Assembly: GCF_038002825.1 (NCBI RefSeq)
Contig: NZ_JBBODF010000001.1
Coordinates: 7,254,001 to 7,318,000 of the forward strand
DNA length: 64,000 bases
Source of the DNA: Paenibacillus sp. FSL H8-0048
GTDB lineage: Bacteria; Bacillota; Bacilli; Paenibacillales; Paenibacillaceae
Direction of reading: 5' to 3'
The translations under genes were made by a program, and so were the position numbers. Of this stretch, positions 41,253 through 47,340 are shown piece after piece; position 1 is the first letter of the stretch, and every line of letters starts with the position of its first letter. Under the pieces are notes generated by a model, which was not told the DNA's origin, did no database searches, and worked only from the letters and a program-made list of their open reading frames with translations.

Positions 41253-42773
41253 ATGGAATGGAGAATGGCACCACCCGGCATGGCAGAAGCCGCCGGAATT
41301 GTTGTTGCCGGCCTGCTGGCAGGCGGTCATGAGGCTTATTTCGTCGGCGGCTGCCTGCGCGATGAGCTGCTGGGCCGTCCGGTGCATGATATAGACATCA
41401 CTACCTCCGCACTGCCGGAGGAGGTGATGGCCCTGTTTCCGCGCTGTGTCCCTACCGGCCTGGCGCATGGCACGATCACTGTGCTACAGGAGGGCTACAG
41501 CTTAGAAGTTACGACCTACCGGACGGAGAGCGGCTATGCCGATCACCGGCGTCCGGAGCATGTCGTATTCGTAAGGGATGTACGGGAGGACCTCCGCCGC
41601 CGTGATTTCACGATCAATGCCATCTGCTGTGGCCTTGACGGCGGGCGGATTGACCCTTTCGGCGGGGAGCGTGATCTCAAGCTCCGCGTGATCCGCTGTG
41701 TAGGTGAAGCGGAGGAACGCTTCGAGGAGGATGCGCTGCGGATGCTGCGCTGCGTACGTTTTGCTTCCGTGCTGGATTTCGCGATTGCGAAGAATACCTG
41801 GCGCGGTCTGCTGCGCCAGCGAGACAAGCTGGCGCATATTGCTGTGGAGCGGGTGCGCGCCGAGGTGGAGCGCATCCTGGAAGGCCCGCACCCGCAGCGC
41901 GGGCTCGGGCTCCTGCTGCGCAGCGGCCTGCTGCCGCGCGGCAAAGCGCCGTTCCCTTGGACCGGCCGGGACCTGGCCGCCGCCGCCGCCCGCCTCGCCG
42001 GTCTCGGGAACCTGGAGAGCGCCCGCCTGCGCTGGGCGCTCCTGCTGCATGCCCTGGGATCGACATCGGCCTCCGCCGATGAGCTCCTGCGGGCATGGAG
42101 GTTCCCGGGGGCGACGCGCACCGGCGTCGTCGCCGTGCTCCGCGTCCGCGAAGCCTGGGACGCGGCGTTGTCCTCGGCCCGGCCGGAGGCTACCGGCGCC
42201 GGGGAGCGGCTGCGGCGGCGGTGGATCGCCGCCGTGCTGGGCTATGGCCAGTCAGCCGCCGAAGGGTGGCTGACGCTGCTTGAGGCGGCGGCGGGGGCTG
42301 ACGCCGCGCGCGCTGTTGACGCAGGTGCAGCAGACCTGTCGTCAGACGTCCCTTACACAGACGGTGGCGTATCCGCCACGTTGTCAGCCGTCCCTGGCAC
42401 AGACGGCGTATCCGCCACGTCGTCAGACGTCCCTTTCACAGACGATGGCGTATCTGCCACGTCGTCAGACATCCCTGGCATAGACGGCGTATCCGCCACA
42501 GCGACAGATGTCCCCGCCACAGCTGCGGACGTAAGTACCATCCCAACCGTCACCACCAGCCTCCTGCGGTCCTGGACCGCAGAGATGCCGGTCCGTACGC
42601 TCGCTGAGCTGGCGGTGAGCGGCCATGAGGTGACAGGGGCGTTGGAGAAGCGTCCCGGCCCTTGGCTGGGCATATTGCTGAACCAGCTTCTTCTGGCTGT
42701 CGCGGCAGGTGACCTTGCCAATGACACCCAATCACTGCTGCAAGCAGCCCAAAGGATGGATAGAGATGAATAG
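41253..42773 (+). CDS. cca: CCA tRNA nucleotidyltransferase with repeat-containing insert
   Basis: Adds or repairs the 3'-CCA of tRNA. The 506-residue protein begins with the class II nucleotidyltransferase head: YFVGGCLRDELLGRPVHDID (GG and DxD motifs, about 30-49), then EVTTYRTESGYADHRRPEHV, RRDFTINAICCGLDG and RFEEDALRMLRCVRFAS. The C-terminal part ends in PGPWLGILLNQLLLAVAAGD as in family members. It is about 90-100 residues longer than the Bacillus enzyme: between the middle and the C-terminal domain is a GC-rich Ala/Arg/Leu region and a run of 13-14-residue repeats (42341-42540). Start ATG at 41253 five bases after AAGGAGT. Head catalytic motifs are intact, so activity is expected. Confidence 0.93.
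   Translation: MEWRMAPPGMAEAAGIVVAGLLAGGHEAYFVGGCLRDELLGRPVHDIDITTSALPEEVMALFPRCVPTGLAHGTITVLQEGYSLEVTTYRTESGYADHRRPEHVVFVRDVREDLRRRDFTINAICCGLDGGRIDPFGGERDLKLRVIRCVGEAEERFEEDALRMLRCVRFASVLDFAIAKNTWRGLLRQRDKLAHIAVERVRAEVERILEGPHPQRGLGLLLRSGLLPRGKAPFPWTGRDLAAAAARLAGLGNLESARLRWALLLHALGSTSASADELLRAWRFPGATRTGVVAVLRVREAWDAALSSARPEATGAGERLRRRWIAAVLGYGQSAAEGWLTLLEAAAGADAARAVDAGAADLSSDVPYTDGGVSATLSAVPGTDGVSATSSDVPFTDDGVSATSSDIPGIDGVSATATDVPATAADVSTIPTVTTSLLRSWTAEMPVRTLAELAVSGHEVTGALEKRPGPWLGILLNQLLLAVAAGDLANDTQSLLQAAQRMDRDE
42341..42502 (+). repeat. In-frame 81-bp higher-order repeat inside cca
   Basis: Four units alternate 42, 39, 42 and 39 bases (starts 42341, 42383, 42422, 42464), so the true period is 81 bases twice. 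They encode VP-T-DG-VSAT-SD-type units, followed by a degraded fifth unit. All lengths are multiples of three, keeping the frame. Confidence 0.9.
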
Positions 42774-43566
42774 CGGTCATACGCAGCATTCCGGCGTCTT
42801 GAAGCGGGAGACGTTCGTTCCCGGCTGGGCCAAAGGAATTCAGCGGCTGGATACAGTCGGTTCCACTCAGGAGGAAGCCAAAATACTTGCCGAAGGCGGC
42901 GCACCGGAAGGAACAACGGTCATGGCCGAAGAGCAGACCGGCGGGCGCGGGCGGATGGGCCGCAAATGGCACTCGCCACATGGCAAAGGAATCTGGATGA
43001 GCCTGGTGCTGCGTCCCGATCTGCCGCTGGCCTTGACTCCGCAGCTGACGCTGCTGGCCGGAGTGGCTGTCTGCACAGCAATCCGTGAGGTTACCGGGGT
43101 GCCTGCCGGCATCAAGTGGCCGAATGACCTGCTGGCCGGCGGCCGCAAAATCTGCGGAATCCTGCTTGAATCCTCGCTTCGGGAAGGCGGGCTGCATTAC
43201 TGCATCGCGGGTATCGGCATCGCTGCCAATCTGACCGAGGAAGACTACCCGGAGGAGCTGCTCGGGGTTGGTACATCGCTGCTGATCGAAGGCGGCGGCA
43301 TTCCTGTTGACCGTACGAGGCTTGCGGAAGCCGTGCTGGAGGAACTCGAATATTTGTATCTTGTCTATCTGGAACACGGCTTTCAGCCCGTGAAGGAGCT
43401 GTGGGAGTCGATGTCGGTAACACTGGGGCGTCAGGTATGCGTGAATACTCCCCAAGGCCGCACCGAGGCTACTGCTGTAGGTCTGAACGGCAACGGCGGG
43501 CTGCTGCTGCGTAACGAATCCGGTGAGGTAGTGAGCGTACTGTCCGGCGAAATTGAAATGATTTAG
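42766..43566 (+). CDS. birA: Biotin-[acetyl-CoA-carboxylase] ligase without DNA-binding domain
   Basis: Activates biotin with ATP and attaches it to the biotin carrier protein of acetyl-CoA carboxylase. The 266-residue protein has the ligase core: TVGSTQEEAK, GRGRMGRKWHSPHGKGIWMS (biotinyl-AMP loop), IKWPNDLLAGGRKICGILLE and GIGIAANL. The small C-terminal domain ends LSGEIEMI. The bacterial repressor type has an extra N-terminal winged helix of about 60 residues; here the ligase core starts near residue 20, so it appears to be the non-repressor (group I) type. ATG at 42766 overlaps the cca stop and follows AAAGGATGG; the frame is open upstream only within cca. Confidence 0.92.
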   Translation: MNSGHTQHSGVLKRETFVPGWAKGIQRLDTVGSTQEEAKILAEGGAPEGTTVMAEEQTGGRGRMGRKWHSPHGKGIWMSLVLRPDLPLALTPQLTLLAGVAVCTAIREVTGVPAGIKWPNDLLAGGRKICGILLESSLREGGLHYCIAGIGIAANLTEEDYPEELLGVGTSLLIEGGGIPVDRTRLAEAVLEELEYLYLVYLEHGFQPVKELWESMSVTLGRQVCVNTPQGRTEATAVGLNGNGGLLLRNESGEVVSVLSGEIEMI

Positions 43567-43685
43567 AAGAGCATCAGATTTAACTAGTATCTCATCAGAT
43601 TAAAGTTAGTGGAGCAGACACAATTCCCCTTCAATTTACATCTTTTCCAAGCGGGGGGTGTTCTTAAAGGGCGTTTGGCTTAGCA

Positions 43686-43870
43686 CAACGGACTGAGGTG
43701 CTCTTATGCATAAAGAAAATCGTCACTTGGGCGATTAACGGACCGCAAGGACCTTATCCCCTGCAATTCAGCCCCAAAACGTCTTTCAGAAAGATGATAA
43801 GATCTCCTGAGTCCGTTACGCTGCAAAAAGGGGCGTTATCGCGGGAATAAGGTCTCTTCGGTCCGTTAGA
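43686..43870. repeat. Four related 22-bp elements in two orientations
   Basis: Elements AACGGACTGAGGTGCTCTTAT (43686-43706, shown with its core only) and TAACGGACCGCAAGGACC (from 43736) point one way. Elements at 43797-43818 and 43849-43870, read on the minus strand as TAACGGACTCAGGAGATC and TAACGGACCGAAGAGACC, point the other way. Spacing within each pair is about 51-53 bases. Confidence 0.7.
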
Positions 43871-44082
43871 TTTTTGGGGATGATAGGGTTTCGTTACACG
43901 AACCCCTGAGAGGAAAGTCTTCCGTTTCACTGTTGTTAATTGTACATAATACACTTATCTCAGTTTTTAGCTACGAATGCAGCTTTGTACTTTACCTTGT
44001 TAGAATGCCAACAAGGCCGCTCCTCACGACCACGAGGGCGGCCATGTCATATTTTAAGGTGTTTATTTTTGTGTTTTTTTGG

Positions 44083-44088
44083 TATACT
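44083..44088 (+). promoter_or_regulatory. Extended -10 promoter of panBCD leader
   Basis: TGGTATACT contains an extended -10 (TG, one base, TATACT at 44083-44088). The T-rich stretch upstream gives a weak -35. Transcription would begin near 44095. Confidence 0.55.
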
Positions 44089-44096
44089 GTGCTCAT

Positions 44097-44125
44097 GAGG
44101 CGGCATCGCATGGCGAGCTGTACTC
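44097..44125 (+). ncRNA. Candidate pan RNA motif in the panB leader
   Basis: A 12-base-pair hairpin at the very start of the presumed transcript: GAGGCGGC, bulged A at 44105, TCGC, loop ATG, GCGA, GCTGT, bulged A at 44122, CTC. A single stem with two conserved bulged adenines, often in tandem and upstream of panB, is what is known of the pan motif. A second hairpin follows at about 44145-44182 with one clear bulged A (44170) and is less convincing. The match is from memory of the motif description; a covariance-model search is needed. Confidence 0.5.
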
Positions 44126-44255
44126 ACGCAATTGTTTTTTTGTTGTACCGGATGTACCTTCATAACTGGATGTAACGGTTACGTTGGATTCTGCTCTGAG
44201 CCGTAAGGACCGAGACAGAAGGGACGATCGCGAGTGACTCTTTTTTGCCCTTCGG

Positions 44256-44290
44256 ACCTTTTTAGCGGACCATGCTAAAAGGTTTTTTTG
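44256..44290 (+). terminator. Terminator in the panB leader
   Basis: ACCTTTTTAGC (44256-44266) pairs with GCTAAAAGGT (44274-44283) and is followed by six further T residues. Lying 48 bases before the panB start and after a promoter, it could be an attenuator controlled by the leader hairpin(s). Confidence 0.75.
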
Positions 44291-44337
44291 TTTGCGCGAA
44301 ACTCGCGTATTTTATGGAAAAGGGGAATGAGAGCGAC

Positions 44338-45204
44338 ATGGCAGACAAACACGCACTGAATATTATCAAGATGAAAAAAATGAAAACGGACGGTGTGCCC
44401 CTGAGCATGCTGACCGCTTATGACTACCCTTCAGCCCTGCTGGCGGAAGAAGCCGGCGTTGATCTGATTCTGGTCGGTGATTCCCTGGGAAATGTCGTGC
44501 TTGGTTATGATACCACGCTGCCGGTTACCATAGACGATATGGTCTACCATACCCGGTCGGTGAAACGCGGGGCTCCTAATACTTTTATAGTGGCTGATAT
44601 GCCGTTTATGACCTACCACGGAAGCGTGGATGAGACCTTGCGCGGTGTGCGCAGGCTGATGCAGGAAGGCCAGGCCCATGCGGTCAAAATGGAAGGCGGC
44701 CTCGAAATCTGCTCCGCAGTGTCCGCTGTTGTCGCTGCCGGTGTTCCGGTGCTCGGCCATATTGGTCTGACCCCGCAGTCGGTCAATATGATCGGCGGCT
44801 ACCGGATTCAGGGGAAGGATGCCAGGGATGCACAGCGGCTGATGGACGAAGCGAAGGCGCTGGAAGCTGCCGGGGCCTTCGGCATTGTGCTGGAGCTGGT
44901 CACGGAAGAGGTGGCTGAGGCGATCTCCCGGACGGTCAGCATACCGACCATAGGCATTGGTGCCGGGCGTTACTGTGACGGACAGGTTCTGGTATTCCAT
45001 GATCTCCTGCGGTATGCCTCTCCTTACCGGGAGAAAAAATTCGTCAAAACCTACGCCGATGTAGGCTCCCTGATCCGCGAAGGCATCACCAGCTATGTTC
45101 AGGAAGTGAAGAACCGCTCGTTCCCTGCCGAGGAGCATGTGTTTAGCGCGGACGAGACTGTTCTGGAATCTTTATACGGCAATGCCGGCAAAGGAGCGAA
45201 ATAA
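44338..45204 (+). CDS. panB: 3-methyl-2-oxobutanoate hydroxymethyltransferase
   Basis: First committed step of pantothenate synthesis: adds hydroxymethyl from methylenetetrahydrofolate to alpha-ketoisovalerate, giving ketopantoate. The 288-residue TIM barrel has MLTAYDYPSALLAEEAGVD, LVGDSLGNVVLGYDTTLPVT, PFMTYHGS, VKMEGG, HIGLTPQSVN and TIGIGAGRYCDGQVLVFHD. ATG at 44338 is used although the frame is open to 44272; AAGGGGAATGAGAG lies upstream. First gene of panBCD, after a structured leader. Confidence 0.96.
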   Translation: MADKHALNIIKMKKMKTDGVPLSMLTAYDYPSALLAEEAGVDLILVGDSLGNVVLGYDTTLPVTIDDMVYHTRSVKRGAPNTFIVADMPFMTYHGSVDETLRGVRRLMQEGQAHAVKMEGGLEICSAVSAVVAAGVPVLGHIGLTPQSVNMIGGYRIQGKDARDAQRLMDEAKALEAAGAFGIVLELVTEEVAEAISRTVSIPTIGIGAGRYCDGQVLVFHDLLRYASPYREKKFVKTYADVGSLIREGITSYVQEVKNRSFPAEEHVFSADETVLESLYGNAGKGAK

Positions 45205-45205
45205 A

Positions 45206-46096
45206 ATGAGAGTGATCCGAACGATTGCTGAACTGCGCGAAGCGCTTGAATATATGCGTGAAGGGGGCCATGGCCCTGTTGGTTTTGTGCCCACCATGGG
45301 ATATCTGCACGAAGGACATGCCAGCCTGCTGCGTAAGGCAGGGGAGAAGAGCGGCACGGTGGTGATGAGTATTTTCGTCAATCCGCTGCAGTTTGGACCG
45401 AATGAGGATTTTGCTTCCTATCCGCGGGATGAACAGCGGGATCTGGAGCTGGCTGAACGTGAAGGTGCGGATTTGGTGTTCATCCCCAGTGTAGAAGAGA
45501 TGTATCCGCAGCCGATTCGTACAGGCGTAACGGTCTCCTCGCTTACGTCGCAGCTCTGCGGCGCTTCGCGTCCAGGACATTTTGACGGAGTAACTACAGT
45601 GGTCAGCAAGCTGTTCCATATTGTGCAGCCGGATTATGCCTTCTTCGGACTGAAGGATGCCCAGCAGGTAGCTGTTCTCCGCCGGATGGTGTCAGACCTT
45701 AACATGAATGTGGACATTATCGCCTGTCCTATTGTGCGCGAGGAAGACGGGCTGGCGCTTAGCTCCCGCAATGTCTATCTGAGCAGCGAGGAGCGCAGAC
45801 AGGCGCTGGTATTGTCTCGTTCCCTGCGCGAGGTGCGCCAAGCTATGGAAGAGGGCAGCATTCGTACGGTAAATGAAGCTCGGGCACTGCTGGTCTCGGT
45901 CATTTCTGCATCGCCGCTCGCAGTGATTGATTATGCAGAAATTCTAACCTTCCCTGATCTGGAAGAGCTGGAAGGCGGCAGCAGGCTGACGGATGCGGGC
46001 GGAGAGGTTATAATGGCTCTGGCCGTGAAGTTCGGCAGAACCCGTCTGATTGATAATAATGTATTTATTCCTAAGGAGGCACACGCTTTTGTTTAG
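45206..46096 (+). CDS. panC: Pantothenate synthetase
   Basis: ATP-dependent joining of pantoate and beta-alanine. The 296-residue product has the nucleotidyltransferase PTMGYLHEGHASLLRKAGE (HIGH-like, His in HEGH), SIFVNPLQFGPNEDFASYPR, FDGVTTVVSKLFHIVQPDYA and LSSRNVYLSSEERR (KMSKS-like). ATG at 45206 lies one base after the panB stop and nine bases after AAGGAG; the frame runs back into panB to 45137 without a site. Confidence 0.97.
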   Translation: MRVIRTIAELREALEYMREGGHGPVGFVPTMGYLHEGHASLLRKAGEKSGTVVMSIFVNPLQFGPNEDFASYPRDEQRDLELAEREGADLVFIPSVEEMYPQPIRTGVTVSSLTSQLCGASRPGHFDGVTTVVSKLFHIVQPDYAFFGLKDAQQVAVLRRMVSDLNMNVDIIACPIVREEDGLALSSRNVYLSSEERRQALVLSRSLREVRQAMEEGSIRTVNEARALLVSVISASPLAVIDYAEILTFPDLEELEGGSRLTDAGGEVIMALAVKFGRTRLIDNNVFIPKEAHAFV

Positions 46097-46472
46097 ACAT
46101 ATGATGAAATCCAAGATCCACCGGGCAACAGTCACTGAAGCCAATCTCAATTATGTGGGCAGCATTACCATTGATGAGGATCTGATGGAAGCTGCAGACC
46201 TGCTGGAGAATGAAAAGGTGCAGATCGTGGACAACAATAACGGCTCCCGCCTGGAGACTTATGTCATTCCGGGTCCGCGCGGCAGCGGCGTCATTTGTCT
46301 GAATGGGGCGGCGGCGCGTCTGGTACAGCCCGGAGATACCGTAATTATTATTTCCTACGCTGTGGTGTCCTCTGAAGAGCTGGCAGCGCATAAGCCGACG
46401 GTGGTGTTCGTAGATGAAGGCAACAAGCCGGTGAAGCTGGCGGATCATGAGATTCACGCCACAATTGCCTGA
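46089..46472 (+). CDS. panD: Aspartate 1-decarboxylase
   Basis: Makes beta-alanine from aspartate with a pyruvoyl group formed by self-cleavage. The 127-residue protein carries MMKSKIHRATVTEANLNYVG and the cleavage site G-S in YVGSITID (Ser at about 25), then NNNGSRLETYVI and SGVICLNGAAARLVQPGD. The start is TTG at 46089, nine bases after AAGGAGG and overlapping the panC stop; it yields MFRHMMKSK, parallel to MYRTMM in B. subtilis. ATG at 46101 is too far from the site. Confidence 0.96.
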   Translation: MFRHMMKSKIHRATVTEANLNYVGSITIDEDLMEAADLLENEKVQIVDNNNGSRLETYVIPGPRGSGVICLNGAAARLVQPGDTVIIISYAVVSSEELAAHKPTVVFVDEGNKPVKLADHEIHATIA

Positions 46473-46526
46473 AGTCCGCGCTTTGAGCCATGTAATCAAT
46501 GGCAGGGATGAAGACCCCCGTACTTG

Positions 46527-46569
46527 CTGATAATGAACTTAGGCAAGCTTAAGCTGACTTCATTATCAG
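46527..46569 (+). promoter_or_regulatory. Perfect hairpin just before a TPR gene
   Basis: CTGATAATGAA (46527-46537) and TTCATTATCAG (46559-46569) form an 11-base stem around 21 bases that include CTTAGGCAAGCTTAAG, itself partly palindromic. There is no T tract; the next bases (TAAGGGTGGG) are the presumed ribosome binding site of the next gene. Could be an operator or a translation-affecting structure. Confidence 0.5.
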
Positions 46570-46586
46570 TAAGGGTGGGATGTCCG

Positions 46587-47225
46587 GTGTTTCAACATTT
46601 ATTTGCTGAGATGAACAAGATGCTCCAGGAGATCAAAACCGACTATCCTACTGCGGAGGGTGCCCGCCGAAGCGATCTTTTATCCAAGTATAATATGCTC
46701 CACCGAATCAGTGATACTGTAATGGATGAGTGGCTGCTCTTCGCCGAGAAGCTGAGCGAGTTCCGGGAACAGGCCGATTTCCAGACTCCGCCGGAGGAAT
46801 TGCCGGAGGAGGAAGCGCCCGAGCTTGCGATGGATGCTTTTGTCAGGGGCCAGGGCTATTACAAGCTGCTGATGTACCGCAAGTGCATTGAACAGTTCAG
46901 GGAGGTTACGGCTAAGTATCCGGACAGCCTCGCTGCCCGCCTGTATTTGGCTATGGCTTATCTGCAGGAGGGAGAAGGCGACACCGCCTGGGGACATCTG
47001 AACCACATGCTGGGCCTGATCCGTGAAGTGAAGCTGAAGGCAATGATCTATAATGCGCTGGGCTGTATCCGGGCTTCCCAGGAACGCTTCAATGAAGCCA
47101 GTGAGCTGTTCAGCCTGTCTCTGCTGCATGACCCGGATCTGCCGGAGCCGAATGTGAATCTGGAGGTATGCCGCAGGCGGGGCGGGAAGCTGGAGTTTGG
47201 CCATCAGCTGGTTTCGCTATTATAA
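46587..47225 (+). CDS. Tetratricopeptide-repeat protein
   Basis: A 212-residue soluble protein. The first 80 residues are helical and charged (AEMNKMLQEIKTDYPTAEGA); then an acidic linker (PPEELPEEEAPELAMD) and about three TPR units: AFVRGQGYYKLLMYRKCIEQ, SLAARLYLAMAYLQEGEGDT, AMIYNALGCIRASQERFNEA with FSLSLLHDPDLPEPNV. Role unknown. GTG at 46587 is chosen: six to seven bases after GGGTGGGA; the frame begins at 46524 in the hairpin region, where no site exists. Located between panD and dinG. Confidence 0.8.
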   Translation: MFQHLFAEMNKMLQEIKTDYPTAEGARRSDLLSKYNMLHRISDTVMDEWLLFAEKLSEFREQADFQTPPEELPEEEAPELAMDAFVRGQGYYKLLMYRKCIEQFREVTAKYPDSLAARLYLAMAYLQEGEGDTAWGHLNHMLGLIREVKLKAMIYNALGCIRASQERFNEASELFSLSLLHDPDLPEPNVNLEVCRRRGGKLEFGHQLVSLL

Positions 47226-47243
47226 CTTATCCTCGGTTTCTTT

Positions 47244-47286
47244 AGGCGATGCGCCCCGTTTCCCGGGGTGTGCATCGCCTTTTTTC
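47244..47286 (+). terminator. Intrinsic terminator before dinG
   Basis: AGGCGATGC...CCCCG pairs with CGGGG...GCATCGCCT and is followed by TTTTTC. Confidence 0.85.
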
Positions 47287-47340
47287 GTAACTTCTGTTAT
47301 GCTGATAAAGAGTCTCAAGTGAAAGGGAATAGAACTTATA

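Larger units (their letters stand above)
43567..44337. other. Long gene-free stretch between birA and panB
   Basis: About 770 bases. It holds four related 22-bp elements (43686-43870), a GC-rich hairpin around 44010-44043, the candidate panB promoter (44083-44088), a pan-like RNA hairpin (44097-44125), and a terminator (44256-44290). Short frames such as 43933-44175 cover low-complexity T-rich sequence without a ribosome binding site and are not counted as genes. Confidence 0.7.

Noticed and set aside
43933..44175. 80-residue plus-strand frame upstream of panB
   Set aside because: Covers a T-rich promoter and the leader hairpin, no ribosome binding site, no family.
44212..44235. AGGGACGATCGCGAG before panB looked like a T-box (AGGGTGGNACCGCG)
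   Set aside because: Only a partial match, no upstream stem I or specifier-loop structure visible, and the downstream terminator lacks the complementary sequence expected of a T-box.
44431..45138. 235-residue minus-strand frame opposite panB
   Set aside because: Shadow of panB; no ribosome binding site and His/Arg/Gln-rich low-information sequence.
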